Below the pieces are notes generated by a model. It was given only the letters and a program-made list of their open reading frames with translations. It made no database searches and was not told the DNA's origin. Source: Streptomyces aculeolatus (lineage in GTDB: Bacteria > Actinomycetota > Actinomycetes > Streptomycetales > Streptomycetaceae). From it: a stretch of DNA of 64,000 nucleotides. A program made the position numbers and the translations under genes. Shown one piece after another: positions 25,680 to 33,299 of this stretch. The stretch covers positions 1-64,000 of the forward strand of contig NZ_JAINRD010000023.1 in NCBI RefSeq assembly GCF_020400605.1. Direction: 5' to 3'. Numbering within the stretch: position 1 is the stretch's first letter; each line of letters begins with the position of its first letter.

Positions 25680-27254
25680 TCACTCCCACTCGATCGTCCC
25701 CGGCGGCTTCGAAGTGACGTCGAGAACCACGCGGTTGACGTCCGGCACCTCGTTGGTGATCCGCGTCGAGATCCGCGCCAGCACGTCGTACGGGAGCCGC
25801 GACCAGTCCGCCGTCATCGCGTCCTCCGACGACACCGGCCGCAGCACCACCGGGTGCCCGTAGGTGCGCCCGTCGCCCTGCACGCCCACCGACCGCACGT
25901 CGGCGAGGAGCACCACCGGGCACTGCCAGATGTCGCGGTCGAGCCCGGCCGCCGTCAGCTCCTCGCGGGCGATGGCGTCGGCCTCGCGCAGCAAGTCGAG
26001 CCGGTCCTTCGTGACCTCGCCGACGATGCGGATGCCGAGCCCGGGGCCCGGGAACGGCTGGCGCTGGACCATCGCCTCGGGCAGCCCCAGCTCCTTGCCG
26101 ACCATCCGGACCTCGTCCTTGAAGAGCCGCCGCAGCGGCTCGACCAGCTCGAAGTCCAGGTCCTCCGGCAGTCCGCCGACGTTGTGGTGGGACTTGATGT
26201 TCGCGGTGCCGGTGCCGCCGCCGGACTCCACGACGTCCGGGTAGAGCGTCCCCTGGACGAGGAAGCGCACCGACGCCCCGGACCTCCCGGCCGCGGCCAC
26301 GATCTCGGCCTGCGCCTGCTCAAAGACCCGGATGAACTCCCGGCCGATGATCTTCCGCTTCTGCTCGGGGTCGGACACTCCGGCCAGCGCGGTGAGGAAC
26401 CGCTCGGCCGCGTCGACGACCTTGAGCTGCACGCCGGTCGCGGCCACGAAGTCCTTCTCGACCTGCTCGGACTCGCCCTTGCGCATCAGCCCGTGGTCGA
26501 CGTAGACGCAGGTGAGCCGGTCCCCGATGGCCCGCTGGACGAGCGCGGCGGCCACCGCAGAGTCCACCCCGCCGGACAGCGCGCAGATCGCCTGCGCCTC
26601 GCCGACCTGCTCGCGGATGGCGGCGACGGACTCCTCCACGACGTTGGCGGTCGTCCAGGTGGGGGCGAGGCCGGCACCGCGGTAGAGGAAGTGCTCCAGG
26701 ACGAGCTGGCCGTGGGTGGAGTGCATGACCTCCGGGTGGTGCTGTACGCCGTAGAGCTTCCGCTCGTCGTCCTCGAACGCGGCGACGGGCACGCCCTCGG
26801 TCGACGCGGTGACCGTGAAGCCCGCGGGGGCGGCCGAGCAGGCGTCGCCGTGGGACATCCAGACGTTCTGCCGCTCGGGGGTGCCCTCGAAGAGGGTCGA
26901 GTCGGGGCGGGAGACGCTCAGCCCCGTACGCCCGTACTCGCGGCTCCCGGTGTTGTCCACCGTGCCGCCGAGGGCCTGGGCCATGAGCTGGAAGCCGTAG
27001 CACATGCCGAAGACGGGCACGCCGGCGGTGAAGATCGCCGGGTCGATGCCGGGGGCGTTCTCCGCGTACACCGAGGAGGGGCCGCCGGAGAGGATGATCG
27101 CCTGGGGCTTCTTCGCCAGGATCTCCGGCACCGGCATCGTGTGCGGCACGATCTCGCTGTAGATCCGGGCCTCGCGCACGCGGCGCGCGATGAGCTGGGC
27201 GTACTGGGCACCGAAGTCCACGACGAGAACGGTGTCGGGGGTCGCTGAGGTCAC
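25680..27254 (-). CDS. guaA: Glutamine-hydrolysing GMP synthase
   Basis: Converts XMP, glutamine and ATP to GMP in purine synthesis. The 524-residue protein has a class I amidotransferase domain with nucleophile Cys85 (FGMCYGFQL) and the His/Glu pair in QHHPEV (His173, Glu175). Next come the ATP-pyrophosphatase domain with the PP-loop SGGVDS (227-232) and the C-terminal dimerisation domain ending TSKPPGTIEWE. It starts at a GTG (MTSATPDTVLVVDFG) with GGAAGG eight bases upstream. A TAGACT -10 lies at 27299-27294 on this strand; its -35 is weak. The gene is divergent from the chorismate mutase leader. Confidence 0.98.
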   Translation of the reverse strand: MTSATPDTVLVVDFGAQYAQLIARRVREARIYSEIVPHTMPVPEILAKKPQAIILSGGPSSVYAENAPGIDPAIFTAGVPVFGMCYGFQLMAQALGGTVDNTGSREYGRTGLSVSRPDSTLFEGTPERQNVWMSHGDACSAAPAGFTVTASTEGVPVAAFEDDERKLYGVQHHPEVMHSTHGQLVLEHFLYRGAGLAPTWTTANVVEESVAAIREQVGEAQAICALSGGVDSAVAAALVQRAIGDRLTCVYVDHGLMRKGESEQVEKDFVAATGVQLKVVDAAERFLTALAGVSDPEQKRKIIGREFIRVFEQAQAEIVAAAGRSGASVRFLVQGTLYPDVVESGGGTGTANIKSHHNVGGLPEDLDFELVEPLRRLFKDEVRMVGKELGLPEAMVQRQPFPGPGLGIRIVGEVTKDRLDLLREADAIAREELTAAGLDRDIWQCPVVLLADVRSVGVQGDGRTYGHPVVLRPVSSEDAMTADWSRLPYDVLARISTRITNEVPDVNRVVLDVTSKPPGTIEWE

Positions 27255-27331
27255 TGCTGCGGCCTTCCGGCGGTGGGAGAGGAGATACCGCCGAGTCTAT
27301 CGGCTGCGGCGTCTCACCATGCGGGCCGCCT

Positions 27332-27360
27332 TTGTCCACCCGGGGTCCGGGGTGAATACT
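27332..27360 (+). promoter_or_regulatory. Promoter of the chorismate mutase leader
   Basis: TTGTCC (27332-27337) and AATACT (27355-27360) are 17 bases apart. Transcription would start close to 27367, so the leader-peptide ATG at 27368 would be at or within a base of the 5' end. Confidence 0.5.
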
Positions 27361-27367
27361 TGCGGCC

Positions 27368-27436
27368 ATGCGCACGCAGAGCTTCCTCTTTACCTATGGC
27401 GACCGGCCCGTCCGGCTGCCATGGTCGTGCGCTTGA
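27368..27436 (+). CDS. Probable leader peptide for attenuation of the chorismate mutase gene
   Basis: A 22-codon frame, MRTQSFLFTY followed by GDRPVRLPWSCA, then TGA. It carries four aromatic codons (TTC, TTT, TAT, TGG), and TTT and TAT are rare choices in this genome. It ends 20 bases before a 12-bp hairpin, as leader peptides of transcription attenuators do. With the promoter spacing above it would be translated from a leaderless mRNA. Its relation to aromatic amino acid supply is an inference from composition and from the chorismate mutase gene downstream. Confidence 0.55.
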   Translation: MRTQSFLFTYGDRPVRLPWSCA

Positions 27437-27456
27437 GCTGACAAGCGACTTCCCAG

Positions 27457-27484
27457 GCGCCCCGGGCCGGCAGGCCCGGGGCGC
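27457..27484 (+). terminator. Attenuator-type hairpin upstream of chorismate mutase
   Basis: A 12-bp perfect stem (GCGCCCCGGGCC and GGCCCGGGGCGC) closes a 4-base loop. A few bases later comes TTTGCC. It lies between the leader peptide and the structural gene, where it would stop transcription unless prevented. Confidence 0.7.
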
Positions 27485-27512
27485 GCTGCGTTTGCCGCCG
27501 CCGGGCGGCGGG

Positions 27513-27534
27513 CTCCGGGGCCGTACCCCAGGAG
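27513..27534 (+). promoter_or_regulatory. Hairpin hiding the chorismate mutase ribosome binding site
   Basis: CTCCGGGG (27513-27520) can pair with CCCC-A-GGAG (27526-27534, one bulged A), which covers the GGAG ribosome binding site six bases before the ATG at 27541. It could add translational control. Confidence 0.45.
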
Positions 27535-27540
27535 CGACGA

Positions 27541-27867
27541 ATGAACGCGACCCAGTCGACCGACCGCACCCCGGCCCCCGCGGCGGCCGGCACCACGGAC
27601 CGGACCGGCGCACGCACGGACGAGGCGGCGACGGAGATCACGGACGCCCGCGAGCGGATCGACGACCTGGACACCCGGATCATCGCGCTGGTCGAGGAAC
27701 GGATGGCGGTCTCGGCCGGCATCCAGAAGGCCCGCATCGCCTCGGGCGGCCGCCGCGTGAACCTCTCCCGCGAAATGGAGATCCTCGCCCGCTACCGCGA
27801 CCGCCTGGGCCGCCCGGGCACGACCCTGGCGATGACCCTCCTGGAACTCAGCCGCGGCCGGGTGTGA
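27541..27867 (+). CDS. AroQ-type chorismate mutase
   Basis: A 108-residue all-helical enzyme that converts chorismate to prephenate, the branch to phenylalanine and tyrosine. After ~30 disordered Thr/Ala-rich residues, the AroQ fold starts ARERIDDLDTRIIALVEERMAVSAGIQ (cited in part) with the conserved Arg, Lys (IQKARI) and Arg/Glu residues of the active site (RRVNLSREMEILARYRDRLG). AGGAG lies six bases before the ATG. It is monofunctional, with no prephenate dehydratase or DAHP synthase domain. The leader peptide and hairpins upstream suggest control by aromatic amino acid availability. Confidence 0.92.
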   Translation: MNATQSTDRTPAPAAAGTTDRTGARTDEAATEITDARERIDDLDTRIIALVEERMAVSAGIQKARIASGGRRVNLSREMEILARYRDRLGRPGTTLAMTLLELSRGRV

Positions 27868-27921
27868 CGCCCCTCCACCCAGGTGCTCCGCGCACGACGG
27901 CCCCGGAGCACCGGGTGGGGC

Positions 27922-28359
27922 TCACCGCCACGCGTCACCACCCGAATCGGCGACCACAGCCCACACCGCCTTGCCGACCCGCTCCCGCTCGACCACGCCC
28001 CACCGGGACGCCAATGCCTGGACCAGGAGCAACCCGTAGCCCCCGGACTCGTCCGGCACGCGCGGCACCGGCCACACGCCCGAGGCGTCGTGCACCTCGA
28101 TGCGCACGGCGCCGTCCTGCCGCACGAAGCGGGTCTGGATCTCCCTGCCCGTCGGCACCCGGGCATGCACGACGGCGTTCGTCACCAACTCCGACACCAC
28201 CAGCACGGCCGACTCCTCGATCCCGGCCATCCCCCACCCGGCCAGGGCCTTACGCAACTGAGCTCGTGCCAGCCCCACGCACCTGGGATGCCGACGCCAC
28301 TGCCACTTCATCACGTGCATGTCAGGAATGCCCGCCTGATCGGTCGCCCTACTCGGCAT
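27922..28359 (-). CDS. RsbW-like ATP-binding regulatory protein
   Basis: A 145-residue HATPase_c-type protein of the anti-sigma/regulatory kinase group abundant in Streptomyces. N box SELVTNAVVHA, G1 region RIEVHDASGVWPVP and G2 box SGGYGLLLVQALASRWGV are all present. The ATG at 28359 (MPSRATDQAG) has GAGG nine bases upstream; the frame continues to an earlier start at 28434, which is less likely. It is divergent from the DUF5919 regulator gene, a pairing often seen for small regulatory proteins in this genus. The partner is unknown. Confidence 0.85.
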   Translation of the reverse strand: MPSRATDQAGIPDMHVMKWQWRRHPRCVGLARAQLRKALAGWGMAGIEESAVLVVSELVTNAVVHARVPTGREIQTRFVRQDGAVRIEVHDASGVWPVPRVPDESGGYGLLLVQALASRWGVVERERVGKAVWAVVADSGGDAWR

Positions 28360-28437
28360 CTGCCATCGCCTCAAAGCTGGTACTCGGTCGACTGCTGTGG
28401 ACATGCCGCACAGTGGCATTACCACTGGTCGCATTTC

Positions 28438-28475
28438 GATACCGCCCGCGTCCCTCCTTCACTCTTTTCGGTATC
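28438..28475. promoter_or_regulatory. Inverted repeat in the A/T-rich control region of the DUF5919 gene
   Basis: GATACCG (28438-28444) and CGGTATC (28469-28475) are perfect inverted copies 24 bases apart, in the divergent promoter region between the RsbW-like and DUF5919 genes. TATCTTC is also directly repeated at about 28471 and 28481. It could be an operator; no experimental basis. Confidence 0.35.
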
Positions 28476-28544
28476 TTCATGTATCTTCCGGGTCTCATCC
28501 GGAGTATCGTGAGGAGCCCCGAGCGGCCAGGAACGAGGCAGCCC

Positions 28545-29387
28545 ATGGGCGAAGAAGTGCTGACCATCAAGACTCTGATCCAGCAGCGCCACCTCAGCTA
28601 CGCGGGCTTCTGCCAGGAATGGGAGAAGGTCGCGAAAGGGATTGACAGAAGATTGAGCGGCAGCCACCCTGGACATGCCCAGTTCTACCGGTGGTTAAAG
28701 GGAGATCTCCGGAGCGGAAAGCCTCGCACTGACTCTTGCAGGGTCCTTGAGATCATGTTCCCCGGCTGGACGGTCGACGAGCTTTTTGCTCCCTATCGCG
28801 AAAAAGCGTCGGACGACCAGCAGCAACCTCCCGGCCAGGGGAATCGACACCTTGACCTGACAGGCGTCTACATGTCCCGATCACAGCTCCTGTCCGAGGT
28901 CCCGCTTTACGAAATGATCGAAACCGCCTCCCTCGTCCGGACAAGCGGGCTCTCCCTCAACCTTTTCATCCAGCACTACCCGGACGCGCAGATTCGCCGC
29001 TTGATCGAGTCCGGCACACGGTTTCAGTTACTCTTCCTGGATCCGGGCAGCGACGCCATGAAGGTCCGCGAGCGCGAGGAAGGTTACGACATCAGATTCC
29101 TGGCCGGCCTCACCGAGATCAACCTGAGGATCGCGCAGGAACGCGTGCGGTCCCTTCTGGAGGCAGATAAACGCGATCGAGTCGAGATCGGCGTCTCGAA
29201 CGAGACCCTCAGGTTCAACATCACCCTCATCGATGACACGACCGGGGTGATCCAGCCTTATCTTCCGCAAGCCCGCGGGGTGGATTCTCCGACCTTTCTG
29301 GTCGAGCGCAGGGCGCACGGCGGTGAGCTTTTCCATACGTACGAGCAGATCTTCACCTCACTCTGGGATCGAGCGACACCCCTATGA
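28545..29387 (+). CDS. DUF5919 domain protein, probable transcriptional regulator
   Basis: A 280-residue protein. The N-terminal ~80 residues (IKTLIQQRHLSYAGFCQEWE, then HAQFYRWLKGDLRSG, then SCRVLEIMFPGWTVDELF) form the helix-turn-helix region of this Streptomyces family. The C-terminal ~180 residues match the DUF5919 pattern (SGLSLNLFIQHYPD, QLLFLDPGSDAMKVREREEG), possibly a ligand-binding domain. Codons 51 and 162 are TTA, so translation probably depends on bldA. Codon usage is less G/C-biased than the neighbours, which suggests recent transfer. It ends in an ATGA overlap with the phosphatase gene. The start is the ATG at 28545 and no strong ribosome binding site is seen. Confidence 0.85.
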   Translation: MGEEVLTIKTLIQQRHLSYAGFCQEWEKVAKGIDRRLSGSHPGHAQFYRWLKGDLRSGKPRTDSCRVLEIMFPGWTVDELFAPYREKASDDQQQPPGQGNRHLDLTGVYMSRSQLLSEVPLYEMIETASLVRTSGLSLNLFIQHYPDAQIRRLIESGTRFQLLFLDPGSDAMKVREREEGYDIRFLAGLTEINLRIAQERVRSLLEADKRDRVEIGVSNETLRFNITLIDDTTGVIQPYLPQARGVDSPTFLVERRAHGGELFHTYEQIFTSLWDRATPL

Positions 29388-30169
29388 CCGAGCTTGCCGA
29401 TCTGCTCGAAATCGCCGACGGCGCCGTCGAGCTCGCCAAGTCCATCATCGTCAGCCGCGACCCCGGCGAGATCACCGCCAAAGGTGACCGCGACATGGCG
29501 TCCGAGGTCGACTTCGCCGTCGAGGCGGCGGTGCGTGAGTATCTGGCCGGTCTGACTCCGGAGATCGCCTTCCTGGGCGAGGAGGAAGGGAAGTCTCCGC
29601 AGGAAGGGCGGTTCATGTGGGCTCTGGATCCGGTTGACGGGACTGCGAATTTTGTGCGAGGCATTCCACTCTGCTGTGTCTCTCTGGGGCTCTTCGACGG
29701 CAAGCGCTGCATACTCGGCGTCGTCGACCTGCCCTTCATGGATTCCCGGTACCACGCAGTCGAAGGCGGCGGCGCATACTGCGGATCGAGAAGGATCCAC
29801 GCGAGCGGCACCACCGACTTGAGCGCAGCCATCGTGTCCATCGGGGACTACGCCGTCGGCACGGACGCGCGGGTGCGCAACGAGTTGCGGTTGGCGATCA
29901 CCGGACGGCTTGCGGGGCGGGTTCAGCGGGTCCGTATGTGGGGGACCGCAGCCCTGGATCTGGTCTGGGTTGCGGAAGGGAAGACCGACGCGTGCGTCAT
30001 CTTGTCCAACAACCCCTGGGACACCTCGGCGGGCGTCGTGATCGCGCGCGAGGCCGGTGCGCGGGTCGTGTCCGCGTCCGGAAGCCCGCACGACATCGAC
30101 TCGGGCGAGACCATCGCCGTGACGCCGGGGGTGCTTTCCCAGATCGTTCCCCTGGTCCAGGAGCAGTGA
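29384..30169 (+). CDS. Inositol monophosphatase family protein
   Basis: A 261-residue Mg2+-dependent phosphatase of the IMPase/FIG superfamily. Metal-site motifs are present: GEEEG (residues ~65-69), the DPVDGTANFVRG core motif (residues ~82-93) and the C-terminal WDTSAGVVIAREAGARV. The substrate cannot be told from sequence; family members hydrolyse inositol phosphate, fructose-1,6-bisphosphate, histidinol phosphate or PAP. It is translationally coupled (ATGA) to the upstream DUF5919 regulator, which suggests a shared function or regulator-enzyme pair. The next small gene follows after 29 bases. Confidence 0.9.
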   Translation: MTELADLLEIADGAVELAKSIIVSRDPGEITAKGDRDMASEVDFAVEAAVREYLAGLTPEIAFLGEEEGKSPQEGRFMWALDPVDGTANFVRGIPLCCVSLGLFDGKRCILGVVDLPFMDSRYHAVEGGGAYCGSRRIHASGTTDLSAAIVSIGDYAVGTDARVRNELRLAITGRLAGRVQRVRMWGTAALDLVWVAEGKTDACVILSNNPWDTSAGVVIAREAGARVVSASGSPHDIDSGETIAVTPGVLSQIVPLVQEQ

Positions 30170-30198
30170 GCCGAATCCCTCAGGGTGAAAGGAGATTC

Positions 30199-30564
30199 GT
30201 GGACGTCGAGGAAGGCCGTATCTTTCGCGAGGCGTGGATCGCGGGTGTCAGGAAGCACTACCCCGGCGAGCCGAAGCCCGGGTACGTCACCCCGTGGGAG
30301 GAGACCCCGGACTGGGAGCGGGAGGCCGCGGCGGCCGTGTGTCGGCAGGTGCGGGAGTTCGTCAGGGTTTCGGGCGGCAGCACGGTTCGGCTGAGCCGGG
30401 AGCAGCGGGGGCGTTTCGTCGCCACCTGCTGGATTGCGCAGATCCATCACCGCATCGAGGACCCGAAGCCGGGTTACGTGGCGGACTGGTCCGAGCTTCC
30501 CGCGTGGCAGCGGGAGACGGACGCGGACATCTTCGACGCCGTCGAGAGGGCGACCAGCCCGTAG
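30199..30564 (+). CDS. Small hypothetical protein with an internal repeat
   Basis: A 121-residue protein. The segment KPGYVTPWEETPDWERE (residues ~21-37) recurs as KPGYVADWSELPAWQRETD (residues ~91-109), each followed by a helix, so the protein is an internal duplication. Similar P-x-Y-V-x-x-W-x-E-L-P-x-W-Q-R motifs are seen in many small actinobacterial and phage proteins of unknown function. The GTG start has AAAGGAG four bases upstream. It closes the DUF5919/phosphatase operon. Confidence 0.78.
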   Translation: MDVEEGRIFREAWIAGVRKHYPGEPKPGYVTPWEETPDWEREAAAAVCRQVREFVRVSGGSTVRLSREQRGRFVATCWIAQIHHRIEDPKPGYVADWSELPAWQRETDADIFDAVERATSP

Positions 30565-30639
30565 CCGGACGCTCGGCCGGGGCGCGGTGGCCGGGCTTCC
30601 GGATCGGGCGGTGGCCCGGCGTCGGGATGCCGGGGTGGT

Positions 30640-31812
30640 TCAGCGGGGTGCGGACAATACTGCCGCCAGGCCTTCTTGTAGATCCTTGACGAAAAGCTCG
30701 GGGACTTCCAGCGACGGGAAGTGCCCCCCGCTTTCGGGCAGGCTCCATCGGACGATCCGGCGGTATCGCTCCTGCGCCCAGGGGCGCGGGCACTTCTCGA
30801 CGTCGCGGGGATAGCCGGTAATGGCCGACGGGACGTCGACCCGGAGTTCGGGGTCGAGCGAGTTGTGGCTTTCGTAGTAGATGCGGGCCGCCGATGCGCC
30901 GGTCCGGGTCAGCCAGTACAGGGTGACGTCGTCGAGGATGCGGTCCCTGGAAATCGTCTCGAACGGGCTGTCCTCGGTGTCCGACCACTCGGCGAACTTG
31001 TCGAGGATCCACGCGAGAAGCCCGACCGGTGAGTCGACCAGCGAGTAGCCGATGGTCTGCGGCCGGGTCGCCTGCTGCTTCGCGTACCCCGCGCGGTGGC
31101 GCCAGAAATCGCGGGTTTCCTCGGCCCATGTGCGCTCTTCCGCCGTCAGACCGTCCGTCGTCAGACCGGGCGGTCCCTCCGCGAAGGTCGTGTGGATGCC
31201 GAGGACGTGCGCCGGGAACCTGCCGCCGAGGACCGTGGTGATGTTGCCGCCCCAGTCGCCGCCGTGGGCCGCGAACTCGGGGTAGCCCAGCCTTCCCATC
31301 AGCTCCACCCAGGCGCCCGCGATCTTTTCTGTTCCCCACCCGGTAGTGGCCGGCCTGTCGCTGTAGCCGAAGCCCGGTAGCGACGGGACCACGACGTGGA
31401 AGGCCGGCGTGTCCACGTCTTTCGGATCCGCCAGCTCGTCCACCACGTCGATGAACCGCACGATGCTGTCCGGCCAGCCGTGCGTCAGGATCAGGGGAAC
31501 GGCATCCGCGCGCGCGGATCGCCGGTGCAGGAAGTGGATTCCCAGGTCGTCGATGGTCGTACGGAACTGGCCGATCCGGTCGAGGCGTTCTTCGAACGAC
31601 CGCCAGTCGTACCCGGTGCGCCAGTAGTTCACGACGTCGACGAGGTCGGCGAGCGGAACGCCCTGTGCCCACCGGCCAGGGCCGGGTGCGGCCCCACGGA
31701 CCGTCTCGGCCTCCGGCAGCCTCGCCGCGGCCAGTCGCGCACGCAGATCGTCGAGGTCGGCGTCGGCCGCACGGGCTTGGAATGCTTGCACGTCGTGACG
31801 TGGACGAGGCAT
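30640..31812 (-). CDS. Epoxide hydrolase of the alpha/beta-hydrolase fold
   Basis: A 390-residue enzyme that opens epoxides through an ester intermediate. The N-terminal epoxide hydrolase lid domain (residues 5-115) precedes the hydrolase core with HGWP oxyanion motif (111-114), nucleophile Asp186 in HGGDWGGN, and the histidine in SGGHFPSLE near the C terminus. Lid tyrosines fit YYESHN. The ATG at 31812 has GGAGG six bases upstream. It is separated from the VOC gene by a strong terminator. It could act on xenobiotic or lipid epoxides; no neighbour indicates the substrate. Confidence 0.92.
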   Translation of the reverse strand: MPRPRHDVQAFQARAADADLDDLRARLAAARLPEAETVRGAAPGPGRWAQGVPLADLVDVVNYWRTGYDWRSFEERLDRIGQFRTTIDDLGIHFLHRRSARADAVPLILTHGWPDSIVRFIDVVDELADPKDVDTPAFHVVVPSLPGFGYSDRPATTGWGTEKIAGAWVELMGRLGYPEFAAHGGDWGGNITTVLGGRFPAHVLGIHTTFAEGPPGLTTDGLTAEERTWAEETRDFWRHRAGYAKQQATRPQTIGYSLVDSPVGLLAWILDKFAEWSDTEDSPFETISRDRILDDVTLYWLTRTGASAARIYYESHNSLDPELRVDVPSAITGYPRDVEKCPRPWAQERYRRIVRWSLPESGGHFPSLEVPELFVKDLQEGLAAVLSAPR

Positions 31813-31955
31813 GAGACCTCCTGGCCATCGGAACCGGCTGTGGGGGAACCGTAACCCCGGACCTGGTGGATGCGGGAAGGGAGGACCGACGCGGGCGTCA
31901 GCCGGGACAGCCCTCCTCCGGCTGGACCACGATGCCGCCGAAGCGGGCTTCGTCG

Positions 31956-32005
31956 GCCCTCGGCCCGCCCCGGCCGCGGCCCCCGCCGGCCGGGGCGACG
32001 AGGGC
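31956..32005 (-). terminator. Terminator after the VOC gene
   Basis: Nested stems: outer GCCCTCG/CGAGGGC (7 bp) and inner CCCCGGCC/GGCCGGGG (8 bp) with a 12-base loop. It sits just past the VOC stop in the gap before the epoxide hydrolase gene. Confidence 0.65.
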
Positions 32006-32018
32006 CGGGCAGCGTTCG

Positions 32019-32396
32019 CTACTTCGTGCCGGCTACGCCGATCACGTGGCCCTCGGGGTCGGTGAAACGGCCGACCACCAGGGTTCCGGGGGTTCCTTCG
32101 GGGCCCATGACGCGTCTGCCGCCGAGGCTTTCGGCCTTCTGGAGGGCCGCTTCCACGTCGGGGACCCCTACGTAGAACAGGACGCGCCCTTCGTAGCCCT
32201 CGCCGCCGCCGACGCCGCCGTTGATCCCGCCGTCCGTCGTGCTGCCGTCCACGAAGCCGTAGTTGCCGGGCTGGGAGACGGCCTCGGTGGCGGCGTCGCC
32301 GACCCCGAACTCCCACCCGAACAGTTCTCCGTAGTAGGTCCGGAGCCTCGCCGGGTCGCGTCCGATGACCTCGAAGTGCACCACGGGGTTTCCCAT
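32019..32396 (-). CDS. VOC (glyoxalase/bleomycin-resistance fold) family protein
   Basis: A 125-residue protein of the vicinal oxygen chelate superfamily. It starts NPVVHFEVIGRDPARLRTYYGELFGWEF with paired beta-alpha-beta units and ends VVGRFTDPEGHVIGVAGTK. Metal-ligand positions appear to be His7 and the Glu of DPEGH; the substrate is unknown. The start has AAAGGA about seven bases upstream. It follows the ankyrin lipoprotein gene by 69 bases but is separated from it by a hairpin. Confidence 0.9.
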   Translation of the reverse strand: MGNPVVHFEVIGRDPARLRTYYGELFGWEFGVGDAATEAVSQPGNYGFVDGSTTDGGINGGVGGGEGYEGRVLFYVGVPDVEAALQKAESLGGRRVMGPEGTPGTLVVGRFTDPEGHVIGVAGTK

Positions 32397-32420
32397 GGGG
32401 TGTCCTTTCTGTGCTGATTG

Positions 32421-32444
32421 CCGGGTCGTCAATCATCGACCCGG
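32421..32444 (-). terminator. Terminator between the ankyrin lipoprotein and VOC genes
   Basis: An 8-bp perfect stem (CCGGGTCG and CGACCCGG) with an 8-base loop, 22 bases past the ankyrin gene stop. Confidence 0.6.
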
Positions 32445-32465
32445 GTCAGCGGCGAAAGTCATCGG

Positions 32466-33299
32466 TCAGGCGTTGTCCAGCAGTGCGGCTATCTCCGTGA
32501 AGCCGCGGTTGTTCGCGTGCTGGAGCGGGGTCACGCCGTCCTTGTCGGCGATGTCCGGGTCCGCGTCGGCGGCCAGGAGGAGGGCGACGATCTCCTGGTG
32601 GTCCTTGCCGCCGTCGCCGAGGATCACCGCTTCGAGGAGCGCGGTCCAGCCGAGGTCGTTGACGTGGTTCACGTCCATGTCCGTGTGCTCAGTGATCCAG
32701 CGGACGTACGCGACGTGGCCGCGTTCCGAGGCCGGGATCAGCGACGTGCCGCCGAAGCGGTTGGTGAGGGTCAGGTCCGGGGCGCGGTCGCCGGACCTGA
32801 GGAGCCGGCCCATCTCCGCGCTGCCGGTGACGCCGGTGACGAGCCAGGCGCTGTCGCTGCGGTCGTCCTGGGCGTCGGGGTCGGCGCCGGCGGCGACGAG
32901 GGGGCGGGCGGCGTCGACGTGGTCGCCGAGGGCGGCGAGGAGGAGCGGGGTGCGGCGGTTGTCGTCGCGGGCCTCCACGCGGGCGCCGGCGTCGAGCGCG
33001 GCGCGTACGGCGTCGGCGTCGCCGCGCTCGGCGGCGTCGAGCAGGTCGCGGTCCCGGGCGGGGTCCCGGGGGGTGTCGCGGGGTGCAGGGCTGTCGGACA
33101 CGGGGCCTCCCGGGGTGGCGGAGTCGGCGGGGGTCGAGCGGGCGGGGGCCGGGGCGGCGGAGGACGTGCCGGAGTCCGGTTCGCCGTCCGAAGCGCAGCC
33201 GGCCACGGCGACGAGCGCCACCAGCACGGCGCCGGCCGCCGCCCCGCCGCCGCGCATGCCGCGGCGGCGGGCGGACGGGGCGTAGGGGCGCCGGGGCAT
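32466..33299 (-). CDS. Ankyrin-repeat lipoprotein downstream of the HbpS-like gene
   Basis: A 277-residue exported lipoprotein. A basic start (MPRRPYAPSARRRGMRG), a hydrophobic stretch and a lipobox VAGC (Cys at about residue 35) precede a Ser/Ala/Pro linker. Ankyrin repeats fill residues ~85-275 (DAAERGDADAVRAALDAGA, RTPLLLAALGDHVDAARPLVAAGADP, TPLQHANNRGFTEIAALLD). The ATG overlaps the HbpS-like stop (TGATG), so the two are co-translated. An extracellular ankyrin protein as a partner of a haem-binding protein is an inference. Confidence 0.88.
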   Translation of the reverse strand: MPRRPYAPSARRRGMRGGGAAAGAVLVALVAVAGCASDGEPDSGTSSAAPAPARSTPADSATPGGPVSDSPAPRDTPRDPARDRDLLDAAERGDADAVRAALDAGARVEARDDNRRTPLLLAALGDHVDAARPLVAAGADPDAQDDRSDSAWLVTGVTGSAEMGRLLRSGDRAPDLTLTNRFGGTSLIPASERGHVAYVRWITEHTDMDVNHVNDLGWTALLEAVILGDGGKDHQEIVALLLAADADPDIADKDGVTPLQHANNRGFTEIAALLDNA

